Shown: positions 1 through 12,231, counted from the stretch's first letter. The stretch: 64,000 bases of DNA from Streptomyces liliifuscus (GCF_016598615.1 NZ_CP066831.1:2170001-2234000); one strand, 5' to 3'. Numbers and translations: made by a program. The notes: generated by a model not told the origin, from the sequence alone.

Positions 1-848
1 AGGCACGGCAAGAACAAGCGCATCGACGGCACCCGGCGCAGGGGCATCGCCCTCCACGCCTCGCTGATCCTCGGCGTGCTGCTCTCCGCGTTCCCGTTCT
101 ACTGGGCCGTGATCATGTCGACGCACTCGTCGACCGAGATCTTCTCCTACCCGCCGAAGCTGCTGCCCGGATCGCACCTCGGCGACAACCTCAGCAAGCT
201 CTTCGACAGCATCGACTTCTTCGGGTCGATGTTCAACTCGCTGCTCGTCGCCACCACGGTGACGGTCCTCGTGCTCTTCTTCGACTCGCTGGCCGCGTTC
301 GTCTTCGCGAAGTTCAGCTTCCCGGGCCGGGGAGTGCTGTTCGCCATGATGATGATGATCTTCATGGTGCCTGCCCAGCTGCAGGCCATCCCGCAGTTCG
401 TGATCATGGCGAAGCTCGGCTGGATCGGCTCGATGACCTCGCTGGTCGTGCCGGCCGCCGCGAACGCGTTCGGCATCTTCTGGATGCGGCAGTACATGAA
501 GAGCGCGATCCACGACGAGCTGCTCGACGCCTCCAAGCTCGACGGGGCGAGCTTCATGCGCCAGTACTGGCACGTGGCCCTGCCCGTCGTGCGGCCCGGT
601 CTCGCCTTCCTCGGCATCTTCACGTTCATGGGCCAGTGGAACGACTACGCCTGGCCGTTGATCGCCCTCACCAACCCGGACAACGTGACCCTCCAGGTCG
701 CGCTGTCGCAGCTCAACGGCGTCCACGGCACCACGGACTACGGGATGGTCATGACGGGTGCGGTACTGGCCCTCATCCCGCTGCTGATCGTCTTCGCGAT
801 CGGCGCCAAGCAGATCATCGCGGATCTCGGCAAGGGAGCCATTCGCTG

Positions 849-849
<1 letters not shown>
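1..849 (+). CDS. Carbohydrate ABC transporter permease, MalG type (5' end cut off)
   Basis: Inner-membrane subunit of a sugar ABC importer. The frame is open from base 1 (RHGKNKRIDG...), so the true start lies upstream and only a few residues are missing; 282 codons are visible and the family is usually 270-300. Hydrophobic segments are spaced as in MalG, and the cytoplasmic EAA loop that contacts the ATPase is clear (DGASFMRQYWHVALP, about residues 179-193). The stop overlaps the beta-galactosidase start (ATGA at 849), so the two are translationally coupled. The imported sugar is therefore probably a beta-galactoside (inference). The partner permease and binding protein should lie upstream of the window. 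Confidence 0.93.
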
Positions 850-3764
<2,915 letters not shown>

Positions 3765-3856
3765 TCCCGGTCACCGTCCCTCTCCGGTCGCCACCCCCTC
3801 CCCGAGTCGCCACCCCCCTCTGCCGAGCAGTCCCTCCCCCTTCTCACGGAGCAGAC

Positions 3857-5707
3857 GTGTGTACTTCGCATGAGCACGACCCGGCCGAGGCCTGCCCGCA
3901 AGCCGGCGCCGGACGACGGAACTTCCTGCGGGCGACCGCGCTGATCGGCGCGGCCACGGCGGCGGTCTCGCTGCCGGCGGCCACCGCGCAGGCGGCGCCC
4001 GCTTCGGGCACCCGTTGGAGACCCGACACCGACAGCCGCCGCTTCACGCTCGCCGTGATGCCCGACACGCAGTACCTCTTCGACGGGCCGAGCATCAACC
4101 CCGCCCCGATCGAGGCGTCCTTGCGATACGTCCTGGAGCACGGGAAGGACGAGAACATCGTCTTCCTCTCGCACCTGGGCGACCTCACGGAGAACGGCGC
4201 CCAGCCCGAAGTCGCCGCGGTGAGCAAGGCGTTCGAGCTGCTGGACCGGCGGGGCGTGGGCTACAGCGTCCTGGCGGGCAACCACGACGTGAAGTCCTCC
4301 ACCGACGACCAGCGGGGCCCGACCCCCTATCTGGAGGCCTTCGGCCCGAAGCGGTTCAAGGGCAGGCCGACCTTCGGCGGGGCCTCGCCGGACGGCTACA
4401 ACACCTTCCACCTCTTCAAGGCGGCCGGCCGGCAGTGGCTCGTCCTCGCCCTGGACTGGCGGCTGTCGGCGAAGGGCTACGAGTGGGCCAAGAGCGTCAT
4501 CGCCCAGCACCCGAGGACACCGGTCATCCTCACCACCCATGAGCTGGTCTACGAGGACGACACCCTCTCCGCCTACGGACAGCAGCTCTGGGACCGGCTG
4601 GTCAAGGAGCACGACCAGATCTTCCTCACCCTCAACGGGCACTACTGGCCGGCCGCCCGGACCGTGCGCAAGAACGCCGCAGGGAACGACGTACACCTTC
4701 ACCTGACGAACTATCAGAACCGTTACTACGGCGGCGCTGCGATGATCCGGCTGTACCGCTTCGACCTCGACCGCGACACCATCGACGTCGAGACGATCTC
4801 GCCGTGGATCCTGGGCCGGGCGGCCAAGGGGCTCAACGAGCTGGAGCGCCAGGAGATCGAACTGTCCGGCCCCGCGGACCGGTTCTCGGTGGCCGTCGAC
4901 TTCGAGAAGCGCTTCTCCGGCTTCGCCCCGGTGCCGCCGCGCGCGCCCCGGCCCGCCTCCGAGATGCTGGTGCGGGGCACGCTCGCCTACTGGCGGTTCG
5001 ACGGCCACGCGGAGGGCTCGGCCCTGGACGGCACGGTCCGCGACCTCTCCGGACGCGGCAACGACCTGACCGTGGTCAAGGTCGGCGACGGTTCCCTGAC
5101 CTGGTCGTCGGCACACCACCCCGACCAGCCGGGGCACGGCAGCCTGTCCTTCAACGGCGACAAGTCACCGCTGCGGGGCGCCTACCTGCGGACCGTGGAC
5201 AACGCGCCGCTCAACTCGGCCACCTTCCGCGGCGGTTACACCGTCGAGGCCTTCTACCAGCTGCCCGCCGACTGGGACGCGTCCCGCAACGCCTGGGCGG
5301 GGCTGGTCAGCCGCACCGGTACGGGCGGGGCCGCGGGCAAGAAGGAGGGCGACCCGGACGAGCCGCTCGCCACACTGTCCCTGTCGGACGGGCCCGGCCC
5401 GCAGTGGGCGGTGCGGCCGCTCAACCAGGAGGGCATCGCCACCAACTGGGGCGACGAGACGGCCCGGGAACAGTGGTGGCACGTCGCCGTCGTCAACGAC
5501 GGCTCGCACACCACGCTGTACGTCCAGGGGTGCCCCGTGGCCCGCAATCCCACCGCGCGCTCCGTGGGACTGACCTCGGTCGGACTGCCCTGGCTCCTCG
5601 GGGGCTACGAGTACGCCGGGAAGATCGACCAGATCCTGCACGGACGGCTCGGTGACGTGCGGATCGTCGAACGCGCCCTGCCCGTCAAGTCGTTCATGAA
5701 CCACTGA
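3857..5707 (+). CDS. Tat-exported metallophosphoesterase with C-terminal LamG-like domain
   Basis: Secreted phosphoesterase of 616 aa. The GTG start at 3857 follows GGAG with a 5-6 nt spacer. The N terminus is a twin-arginine signal (GRRNFLRATALIGAATAAVS) ending near AQA. Calcineurin-like metal-binding blocks follow: MPDTQ (from residue 68), HLGDLTENG, LAGNHDV and a late GHYW. From about residue 375 a concanavalin/LamG-like jelly roll begins (AYWRFDGH; later GGYTVEAFYQLP) and runs to the C terminus, often used for polysaccharide or surface binding. It lies 92 bp after the beta-galactosidase on the same strand, so co-transcription is possible. The substrate cannot be told from sequence. Confidence 0.88.
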   Translation: MCTSHEHDPAEACPQAGAGRRNFLRATALIGAATAAVSLPAATAQAAPASGTRWRPDTDSRRFTLAVMPDTQYLFDGPSINPAPIEASLRYVLEHGKDENIVFLSHLGDLTENGAQPEVAAVSKAFELLDRRGVGYSVLAGNHDVKSSTDDQRGPTPYLEAFGPKRFKGRPTFGGASPDGYNTFHLFKAAGRQWLVLALDWRLSAKGYEWAKSVIAQHPRTPVILTTHELVYEDDTLSAYGQQLWDRLVKEHDQIFLTLNGHYWPAARTVRKNAAGNDVHLHLTNYQNRYYGGAAMIRLYRFDLDRDTIDVETISPWILGRAAKGLNELERQEIELSGPADRFSVAVDFEKRFSGFAPVPPRAPRPASEMLVRGTLAYWRFDGHAEGSALDGTVRDLSGRGNDLTVVKVGDGSLTWSSAHHPDQPGHGSLSFNGDKSPLRGAYLRTVDNAPLNSATFRGGYTVEAFYQLPADWDASRNAWAGLVSRTGTGGAAGKKEGDPDEPLATLSLSDGPGPQWAVRPLNQEGIATNWGDETAREQWWHVAVVNDGSHTTLYVQGCPVARNPTARSVGLTSVGLPWLLGGYEYAGKIDQILHGRLGDVRIVERALPVKSFMNH

Positions 5708-5737
5708 TCCATCGAACTCCGAGGGACTCACCAGACC

Positions 5738-7408
5738 ATGACCGAGCAGCAGCTGCCCGCCTGGGCAGATCCGTCCGTCTCCCCCGCAGCCCTCGACGCG
5801 CAGGGCGTGTCCAGACGTCAACTCATGCGCCGTGCGGGCCTGTTCGGCGCCGCCTTCGCCGCCGGGTCGCTGGCGACGCCCGCCATGGCGAGCGCCAAGG
5901 GCTTCGGCGGCAACGACCCGCGACTCGCCTACCTCGTCGGCGACCACCACGTCCACTCCGTCTACAGCCACGACGCCAAGTACACCTTCGACCAGGTCGC
6001 GCAGGCCGGCGCCGAGTACGGCCTCGACTGGATGGTGTTCAACGAACACTCCAACTTCGGGCACGCCAAGTACGGCGCGCAGTTGGAGCACAAGGAGATC
6101 CTCAAGGCCCGCGCGGCGAACCCGCGTCAGCTGATCTTCCAGGGCCTGGAGTGGTACATCCCGGGCGCCGAACACTGCACGATCTTCGCGGCGCCCGGTC
6201 GCCACGAGGTGGACCTGCTCACGAAGTTCGAGCTGGCCTACGACGGCAAGCTGCTCGGCTACACGGCGGGCGCCCCCACCCACCCGGACACCCCGCGCAA
6301 CGAGGCACACGCCGTCAAGGCCATCAAGTGGCTTGCCGCGCAACGCCGTTCGGGCTACGTGGACGACGTGCTGGTCTTCGCCAACCACCCCTCGCGCCTG
6401 GGCATCGACTCCCCGCACGAGATGCGGAACTGGCGGGACGCGGCCCCCGAGATCATGATCGGCATGGAGGGCGCGCCCGGCGCCCAGGGCGGTGCCATCC
6501 CCGGCTGGCGCGGTCCGACGTCGATGCGCGGCGAGTACGAGAACAAGCCCTCGGCGGACTCCTGGCCGGGCTATCCGACGGACGCGTACGTCACCTACGG
6601 CGGCTTCGACTGGATGACGGCGACCGTCGGCGGCATGTGGGACGCCATGCTCTCCGAGGGCCGGCTGTTCACGATCACCACCAACTCCGATGTGCACCGG
6701 GTGGTGTTCGACACCTGGAAGAACGGCGACTGGCCGCCGGGGCAGAACTTCGACAACACGGGACGGCTGCCCGACCCGGTCAACACCACCGAACCGCAGC
6801 CCGGCGGCGACTTCTGGCCCGGCCAGTTCAGCCGCACCCACGTGGGTGTGTCCCGCTACGGCTACCGCGCGGTGATGGCGGGCCTGCGCGCGGGCCGGGT
6901 CTGGCTCGACCACGGGCACCTGCTCGACGGTCTCGACGTACGGCTGAAGCGGGACTGCGACCACGGCCGGGGTGTCACGCTGGGCAGCCGGCTGCGCGTC
7001 CGCAAGGGCGAGAAGCTCACCCTGAACGTCACCGTGACGACGGCCTCGCGGCCCAACCCGCACGACATCCTGCCCGAGCTGGCCCACGTCGACGTCATCC
7101 GTGGCGCGGTGCGCGGTCCGGCGGCCGACCGGGACAACTGGCGGGCACCGGCCACCAAGGTCGTGCACACGGCGGACGTGTCAGGGCGCAAGGGCACGTA
7201 CACCCTGCGCATCCCGCTGACCGCAGGGGACGAGTCCTTCTACGTGCGACTGCGCGGCAGCGACGGGAACCGGCACGGCGCCGGGTACCTGGGCGCGTCG
7301 GTCGACCCGCACGGGCCGATCCCGCACGCGCCCGGCGACGGCGATCCGTGGCTCGACACGTGGTTCTACTCCAACCCCGTGTTCGTGGAGGTGGCCGGCC
7401 ACCGGTGA
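5738..7408 (+). CDS. Tat-exported PHP-domain phosphoesterase-like protein
   Basis: Exported protein of 556 aa. A twin-arginine signal (SRRQLMRRAGLFGAAFAAGS) ends near MASA. The PHP (polymerase/histidinol-phosphatase) metal-site signature is clear: GDHHVHSVYSHDAKYTF near residue 68, FNEHSNFGH, and later histidines such as FANHPSR and TNSDVH. PHP proteins are usually metal-dependent phosphoesterases. The C-terminal third is a beta-rich region with a predicted sandwich. ATG 5738 lies 30 bp after the metallophosphoesterase stop; the upstream GAGG is about 13 nt from the ATG, a little far. It pairs with the preceding gene as a second secreted phosphoesterase. Substrate unknown. Confidence 0.86.
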   Translation: MTEQQLPAWADPSVSPAALDAQGVSRRQLMRRAGLFGAAFAAGSLATPAMASAKGFGGNDPRLAYLVGDHHVHSVYSHDAKYTFDQVAQAGAEYGLDWMVFNEHSNFGHAKYGAQLEHKEILKARAANPRQLIFQGLEWYIPGAEHCTIFAAPGRHEVDLLTKFELAYDGKLLGYTAGAPTHPDTPRNEAHAVKAIKWLAAQRRSGYVDDVLVFANHPSRLGIDSPHEMRNWRDAAPEIMIGMEGAPGAQGGAIPGWRGPTSMRGEYENKPSADSWPGYPTDAYVTYGGFDWMTATVGGMWDAMLSEGRLFTITTNSDVHRVVFDTWKNGDWPPGQNFDNTGRLPDPVNTTEPQPGGDFWPGQFSRTHVGVSRYGYRAVMAGLRAGRVWLDHGHLLDGLDVRLKRDCDHGRGVTLGSRLRVRKGEKLTLNVTVTTASRPNPHDILPELAHVDVIRGAVRGPAADRDNWRAPATKVVHTADVSGRKGTYTLRIPLTAGDESFYVRLRGSDGNRHGAGYLGASVDPHGPIPHAPGDGDPWLDTWFYSNPVFVEVAGHR

Positions 7409-7510
7409 GACGGGTCCGGCGGCTGCCGGTCCTGAGGTGGCCGGTCCTGAGGCCGGCGGTGCGCCCGTACGACCTGGTCACGAGCTGATCGACGGGCGTA
7501 CCGTGGGCCG

Positions 7511-8338
7511 GTGACCACTGACGAGGCGCTGCGGCCCCAGTCCCTCATGCTGTCGTTCCTGGGCGACCAGGTGCTCGGCCGTGACGTCTGCGTGTACTCG
7601 GGGAGCGTCATCGACGTCTTCGGTCGCGCGGGCGTCGGCGAGCACGCGACCCGCTCGACGCTGACGCGCATGGTGGGCCGCGATCTGCTCAGGCGGCAGC
7701 GCGAGGGACGCCGTATGTACTTCGGGCTGACCGAGCGCTCGGAGTCCGTGCTGCGGGACGGCGAGCAGCGGATCTGGGAGGACGGGGCCGTCAACCGGCA
7801 GTGGGACGGCTCCTGGACGCTGCTCGGCTTCTCGCTGCCGGAGTCCTGGCAGCGTCAACGCCACGATCTGCGCGCGCAGTTGACCTGGAGCGGGTTCGGC
7901 CCGCTGTTCGGCGGGCTGTGGATCGCACCCGGCGAGGTGGACGTCTCCGCGCTCGTCACCGAGCTCGGCCTGTCCGCCCATGTGAAGATCTTCCGGGCCC
8001 ACGCGGACGCGGGCATGGACATCGGCGCCATGATCGAGGAGACCTGGGCGCTGGGCGAACTGGCCACGCGCTACGAGGCGTTCGTACATCGCTGGCAGCG
8101 CTGGGAGACGACGGAGCCCGCCCCCGACGAGGCCCTCGCCCTGCGGCTGCGTCTGTCGACGGAGTGGCTGCAGGTCGTCCGCCGGGACCCTCGCCTCCCG
8201 GTCAAACACCTGCCGGACAACTGGCCCGCCGAACAGGCCGAGAAGACATTCCGCACGGTGTACGCCCGTCTGACCCCTCTCGCAAGGGAGTCGGCGGAAC
8301 AGCTTCTCGACCTGGTGCCGGTCAGAATTCAGACGTAG
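7511..8338 (+). CDS. PaaX-family transcriptional regulator
   Basis: Repressor-type regulator of 275 aa, the usual PaaX length (about 270-310). The N-terminal winged helix (SLMLSFLGDQVLGRDVCVYSG, then EHATRSTLTRMVGRDLLRRQ) and the central domain (DGSWTLLGFSLPESWQRQRH, TWSGFGPLFGGLWIAPGEVD) are typical of the family, which senses aryl-CoA or acyl-CoA thioesters. GTG 7511 is the natural start. It converges with and overlaps by 10 bp the 3' end of the MaoC gene, the last gene of an acyl-CoA operon, so a regulatory link to that operon is plausible (inference). Confidence 0.9.
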   Translation: MTTDEALRPQSLMLSFLGDQVLGRDVCVYSGSVIDVFGRAGVGEHATRSTLTRMVGRDLLRRQREGRRMYFGLTERSESVLRDGEQRIWEDGAVNRQWDGSWTLLGFSLPESWQRQRHDLRAQLTWSGFGPLFGGLWIAPGEVDVSALVTELGLSAHVKIFRAHADAGMDIGAMIEETWALGELATRYEAFVHRWQRWETTEPAPDEALALRLRLSTEWLQVVRRDPRLPVKHLPDNWPAEQAEKTFRTVYARLTPLARESAEQLLDLVPVRIQT

Positions 8339-8784
8339 AAACGCGACAGACTCTGCAGCACCGCCGCGGGCTTGGGCGCGCCCTCGATCTCGATCGTGCC
8401 GTCGACCGTGATCTGCACACCCCCCGGCACGTCCTCGACATCCGCCAGCTTCCCGACGAGGCGGATGCGGGAGCCGACCTTCACCGGCGAGGGGAAACGG
8501 ACCTTGTTGAGGCCGTAGTTGACCTTCGTCGTGACGCCCTGGACGTCCAGCAGCTCGGTGAAGAGCGGGATGAACAGGGACAGCGTGAGATAGCCGTGCG
8601 CGATGGGCGCGCCGAACGGCCCCTCCTTGGCCTTCTCCTCGTCGACATGGATCCACTGGTGGTCACCCGTGGCGTCGGCGAACGTGTTGATGCGCTCCTG
8701 GGTGACCTCGATCCACTCGCTGGTGCCGAGGTCGCTGCCGGCGAGCTTCTTGAGTTCGTCGATGCCGTTCGCGGTGATGCTCAT
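8329..8784 (-). CDS. MaoC-like (R)-specific enoyl-CoA hydratase
   Basis: Hot-dog-fold hydratase of 151 aa that hydrates 2-enoyl-CoA to (R)-3-hydroxyacyl-CoA. The hydratase-2 signature is visible: FADATGDHQWIHVDEEKA with the catalytic Asp/His pair, then GPFGAPIAHGYLTLSL. It is the last gene of a four-gene minus-strand operon, 15 bp after the acyl-CoA synthetase. Its tail overlaps the convergent paaX-like gene by 10 bp. Together with the HSD17B4-like SDR it would supply the hydratase and dehydrogenase steps of (R)-type beta-oxidation (inference). Confidence 0.92.
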   Translation of the reverse strand: MSITANGIDELKKLAGSDLGTSEWIEVTQERINTFADATGDHQWIHVDEEKAKEGPFGAPIAHGYLTLSLFIPLFTELLDVQGVTTKVNYGLNKVRFPSPVKVGSRIRLVGKLADVEDVPGGVQITVDGTIEIEGAPKPAAVLQSLSRFYV

Positions 8785-8799
8785 GTGTCGTTCCTTCGA

Positions 8800-10305
8800 C
8801 TAGGAGTTGGTGCCGTACCGCTTGCGGACACGGGACTTGAGGAGCTTGCCGGAGGCGGTCCGCGGCAGTTCGTCCGCGAGCACCACCGACTTCGGGATCT
8901 TGTACTTGGCGAGGCGTCCGGCCAGGGACGCGAGGACCTCGTCGGGGTCGAGCTCGACGTCCTCGCGGGGCACGACGACCGCACGCGGCACCTCGCCCCA
9001 CTTCTCGTCGGGCACGCCGATGACCGCGCACTCGACGATGTCGGGGTGGGCGAGGAGCTGGTCCTCGATCTCGGCGGGGTAGATGTTCTCGCCACCGGAG
9101 ATGATCATGTCCTTGATGCGGTCGACGATGGTGACATAGCCGTCCTCGTCGATCCGGGCGGCGTCCCCGCTGCGGAACCACCCGTCGTGGAACACGGCCG
9201 CGGTCTCGTCGGGCAGCCCCCAGTAGCCGGGCATGACGTGCGGCCCGCGTACGACCACTTCCCCGGTCTCGCCGATGTCGGCCGGGGCGAGGTCGGGCCG
9301 TACGACGCGGACGTCGCTGAAGAAGTGCGGCACGCCCGCAGAACCCGCCTTGCTCACCGCGTGCTCGGCGTCCAGGAAGAGCACGCCGGGCGAGGCCTCG
9401 GTCATGCCGTAGCCCTGGAGGAAGGTGAGGCCCCGCTCCTGGTAGGCGGCGATGAGCGGGGTCGGCACGGGTGAGCCGCCGCAGCTGAGCATCCGCAGGG
9501 AGGACAGGTCGGCGTCGGCCCAGCGCGGATGGCGGGCCACGTGCTCGAACATCGTGGGCACGCCGAACATGAAGGTGATCCGGTGCCGTTCGATCAGGTC
9601 GAGGGTGGCCGCCGGGTCGAAGGCCTCGACCAGGACACAGGTGCCGCCCTTGAGGAGGACCGGCAGGGTCAGCATGTTCAGCCCGGCCGTGTGGAACAAC
9701 GGGGCGGAGACCAGGGCGCGTTCGTCGGTGATCAGGTCCTGGTCGACCAGGACGTTGACCGCGTTCCACGTCAGGTTGCCGTGGGTGAGCATCGCGCCCT
9801 TGGGCCGGCCGGTCGTGCCCGAGGTGTACATGATGATGCAGGTGTCGTCGACGTTGACGGGTTCGTCGATCGCCTCGTCGGAGGCCGCGCCGAGCAACTC
9901 GTCGTATTCGGCGCCCACTTCGATGTACGTACGCACGTCGCTGTTGCCCGGCAGTCCCGCGACCAGGCCGCCGAACGACGGTCCGTACACGAGGGCCTTC
10001 GCGCCGGAGTCCGTGAGCTGGTAGGCGATCTCGGGCCCGGCGAGGCGGGTGTTGAGCGGTACGAAGACCGCCCCGAGCGTGCCCGCGGCGAACAGTGCCT
10101 CCAGGTAGGAGGGGTGGTTCGGGCCGAGGTAGGCGATCCGGTCGCCGCGGCGCACTCCGGAGGCGCGCAGGGCGTGCGCGAGGCGGGTGGTGCGCTCGTA
10201 CAGCCCGGCGTACGTGACCGTCGTGTCGCCGTGGATCAGGGCGGTACGGTGCGGGGTCTTGCGGGCCCGGCGTGCGGGCCACGACCCCAGTCCCTCATTG
10301 CGCAT
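8800..10305 (-). CDS. AMP-forming acyl-CoA synthetase (FadD-like)
   Basis: Activates a carboxylic acid with ATP and CoA. It has 501 aa, normal for ANL-superfamily ligases. The P-loop-like A3 motif is YTSGTTGRPKG, followed by YGMTEAS (A5), FRSGDAARIDEDGYVTIVDRIKDMI (A7-A8, 20-residue stretches given only in part) and a C-terminal catalytic lysine in PRTASGKLLKSR. The start MRNEGLGS is preceded by two near-copies of its own first codons plus ribosome site (see repeat 10279-10360). It is third in the operon SDR - amidohydrolase - this gene - MaoC. The substrate is not evident; the context suggests a fatty or aromatic acid. Confidence 0.92.
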   Translation of the reverse strand: MRNEGLGSWPARRARKTPHRTALIHGDTTVTYAGLYERTTRLAHALRASGVRRGDRIAYLGPNHPSYLEALFAAGTLGAVFVPLNTRLAGPEIAYQLTDSGAKALVYGPSFGGLVAGLPGNSDVRTYIEVGAEYDELLGAASDEAIDEPVNVDDTCIIMYTSGTTGRPKGAMLTHGNLTWNAVNVLVDQDLITDERALVSAPLFHTAGLNMLTLPVLLKGGTCVLVEAFDPAATLDLIERHRITFMFGVPTMFEHVARHPRWADADLSSLRMLSCGGSPVPTPLIAAYQERGLTFLQGYGMTEASPGVLFLDAEHAVSKAGSAGVPHFFSDVRVVRPDLAPADIGETGEVVVRGPHVMPGYWGLPDETAAVFHDGWFRSGDAARIDEDGYVTIVDRIKDMIISGGENIYPAEIEDQLLAHPDIVECAVIGVPDEKWGEVPRAVVVPREDVELDPDEVLASLAGRLAKYKIPKSVVLADELPRTASGKLLKSRVRKRYGTNS

Positions 10306-10360
10306 GTCCGTGCCCCTGTCCTTCGTTGCACATGGGGTGCCCCTGTCCTTCGTTGTACAT
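10279..10360 (-). repeat. Triplicated start region (27-28 bp units) upstream of the acyl-CoA synthetase
   Basis: Reading the minus strand, three consecutive units begin at 10360, 10333 and 10305. Each starts with ATG and continues AACGAAGGACAGGGGCAC (the third is diverged: AATGAGGGACTGGGG). The third unit is the true gene start. The first two are in frame with each other, not with the gene. Each unit carries a GAAGGA ribosome site a few bases before the next ATG. The first two encode a 21-codon ORF (MYNEGQGHP MCNEGQGHG HAQ) whose TGA lies just inside the synthetase gene, starting 9 nt after the amidohydrolase stop. Confidence 0.85.
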
Positions 10361-10369
10361 GGCTGCCCG

Positions 10370-11254
10370 CTACGGCTTCGTCAGCCCGAGCAGCCGGGCC
10401 GCGTTCTCCTTGAGGATCTTCGGCCTGACCTCGTCCTTGATGGAGAGCTTGGCGAAGTCGGCCAGCCAGCGGTCCGGGGTGAGGACCGGGTAGTCGGAAC
10501 CGAACAGCACCTTGTCCTTGAGCAGTGTGTTCGCGTACTGCACGAGCTGCGGCGGGAAGTACTTCGGCGACCAGCCGGACAGGTCGATGTGGACGCCCGG
10601 CTTGTGGGTTGCGACCGCGAGGGCCTCGTCCTGCCAGGGGAACGACGGATGCGCCAGGATGATCTTGAGATGCGGGAAGTCCGCGGCCACATCGTCCACG
10701 TGCAGCGGATTGGAGTACTTGAGCCGGATCCCGCCGCCGCCCGGGACGCCCGCCCCGATGCCCGTCTGTCCGGTGTGGAAGAGGGCGATCGTGCCGGTCT
10801 CCTCGATCACCTCGTACAGGTCGTACGCGACCGACCTGTCGTTGGGGAAGAAGCCCTGGATGCTGGGGTGGAACTTGAAGCCCTTCACCCCGTACTCCTC
10901 GACCAGGCGGCGGGCCCGCTTGACGCCGGCCTTGCCGCGGAAGGGGTCGATGGAGGCGAAGGGGATGAGCACGTCCGGGTTGGCGGCGGCCGCCTCGGCG
11001 ACCTCCTCGTTCGGGACGGGCTCGGTGCCGGTGGCGGACTCGGCGTCGACCGTGAAGATCACGGCGGCCATCTTCCGCTCGCGGTAGTAGGCGGCCGTCT
11101 CCTCAAGCGTCGGCTTCCGCTTGCCCTCGACCTTGAAGTAGGCGCTGGAGGCCTCGTGCAGGTCGTCGTCCAGGGAGGAGGTGCCCTTGGAGGAGACCTC
11201 GGCGTGGGTGTGGACGTCGATCGCGACGAGTTCCTCGACGTCGATGTTCGTCAT
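10370..11254 (-). CDS. Amidohydrolase family protein (ACMSD-like hydrolase/decarboxylase)
   Basis: TIM-barrel metal-dependent hydrolase or decarboxylase of 294 aa. The first metal motif is present (AIDVHTHAE, residues 11-19). Later histidines occur in FKFHPSIQGFFP, TIALFHTGQTG and ILAHPSFPWQDEA, and the final metal Asp in FGSDYPVLTPDRW. This layout matches the amidohydrolase-2 (ACMSD/isoorotate decarboxylase-like) group, which includes non-oxidative decarboxylases. It is second in the operon, 3 bp after the SDR gene, so translation is probably coupled. Hydrolysis against decarboxylation cannot be resolved from sequence. Confidence 0.88.
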   Translation of the reverse strand: MTNIDVEELVAIDVHTHAEVSSKGTSSLDDDLHEASSAYFKVEGKRKPTLEETAAYYRERKMAAVIFTVDAESATGTEPVPNEEVAEAAAANPDVLIPFASIDPFRGKAGVKRARRLVEEYGVKGFKFHPSIQGFFPNDRSVAYDLYEVIEETGTIALFHTGQTGIGAGVPGGGGIRLKYSNPLHVDDVAADFPHLKIILAHPSFPWQDEALAVATHKPGVHIDLSGWSPKYFPPQLVQYANTLLKDKVLFGSDYPVLTPDRWLADFAKLSIKDEVRPKILKENAARLLGLTKP

Positions 11255-11257
11255 GGG

Positions 11258-12175
11258 TCACGCCTCCGGGAACTTCGGGGCGGGGATGCCGACCGACTGC
11301 GGTTCGGCGCCCAGCGAGGCCGGCCAGACGTCGGCGAGGGAGTCGGGGGTCCAGCCACCGTCAGCGTACGCCGCCTTGATCTCCTGGGGGTGGGACCACA
11401 GGGCCACCTTGTCGCCGCCGATGCCGATGGCCTGGCCGGTCACCCCGCGAGCGGCCTCGGAGGCCAGGAACGGGACGAGGACGGCGCAGTCCTCGGGGGT
11501 GCCGAAGCCCTCGCCCTTGCGGAGGAAGTCCGGCAGCGGCTCGCCGCCCCGCATGGCCTCGATGTAGGGCGCGAAGGCCGGGATGGTCTCGGTCATGGCG
11601 GTCGCGGCGACCGGCACGATCGCGTTGACGGTGATGCCCGCGCGGCCCAGCTCCATCGACCACGTACGGGCCATTGCGGCGATGCCGGCCTTGGCGGCGG
11701 CGTAGTTGGTCTGGCCGAAGTTGCCGCGCTGTCCGGCCGGGGAACCGACCAGGATCAGCGTGCCGCCCTCGCCCTGCTCGCGCATGCGTACGGCGGCGGC
11801 GCGGGCGCAGGTGAAGGTGCCCTTGAGGTGGGTGGTGATCACCGCGTCGAAGTCCTCGTCGGTCATCTTCCACAGGACCTTGTCCCGGAGGATGCCCGCG
11901 TTGGTGACCAGGATGTCGAGGCGGCCGAACTCCTCCACCGCACGGCCGACCAGGCGGTCCGCGGCCTCGGTGGTGCCGACCGGGACCACCTCGGCCACGG
12001 CGCTGCCGCCCGCCTCGGTGATCGCCTTGACGGCCTGCTCGGCGACGTCCTCGTCCACGTCGTTGACGACCACGGAGGCGCCTGCGGCGGCCAGGGCATG
12101 CGCATAGGCCAGGCCGAGGCCACGGCCGGAGCCGGTGACGACGGCGACCTTGCCGGTGAGATCGATGCTGGGCAC
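11258..12175 (-). CDS. Short-chain dehydrogenase/reductase (HSD17B4-like 3-hydroxyacyl-CoA dehydrogenase)
   Basis: NAD(P)-dependent oxidoreductase of 305 aa. The Rossmann motif is VVTGSGRGLG; the catalytic set is a Ser in LVGSPAGQRG and YxxxK in TNYAAAKAG. Classical SDRs have about 250 aa. The extra C-terminal 50 residues resemble the SDR domain of peroxisomal multifunctional enzyme 2, which acts with a MaoC hydratase; a MaoC gene lies in the same operon. I placed the start at GTG 12175 because AAGGGA lies 6 nt before it; an upstream GTG at 12202 would add nine residues and lacks a good ribosome site. It is the first gene of the operon. Confidence 0.88.
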   Translation of the reverse strand: MPSIDLTGKVAVVTGSGRGLGLAYAHALAAAGASVVVNDVDEDVAEQAVKAITEAGGSAVAEVVPVGTTEAADRLVGRAVEEFGRLDILVTNAGILRDKVLWKMTDEDFDAVITTHLKGTFTCARAAAVRMREQGEGGTLILVGSPAGQRGNFGQTNYAAAKAGIAAMARTWSMELGRAGITVNAIVPVAATAMTETIPAFAPYIEAMRGGEPLPDFLRKGEGFGTPEDCAVLVPFLASEAARGVTGQAIGIGGDKVALWSHPQEIKAAYADGGWTPDSLADVWPASLGAEPQSVGIPAPKFPEA

Positions 12176-12231
12176 GACGGGTCCCTTCGAGAAACGGATC
12201 ACCTGCGGAAGGCAGGACGGCTACGAGATCG

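Noticed and set aside
636..848. Upstream extension of the beta-galactosidase frame
   Set aside because: It reads through the ABC permease in another frame and is Arg/Pro-rich; ATG 849 with its 4-nt overlap gives a normal GH2 N terminus.
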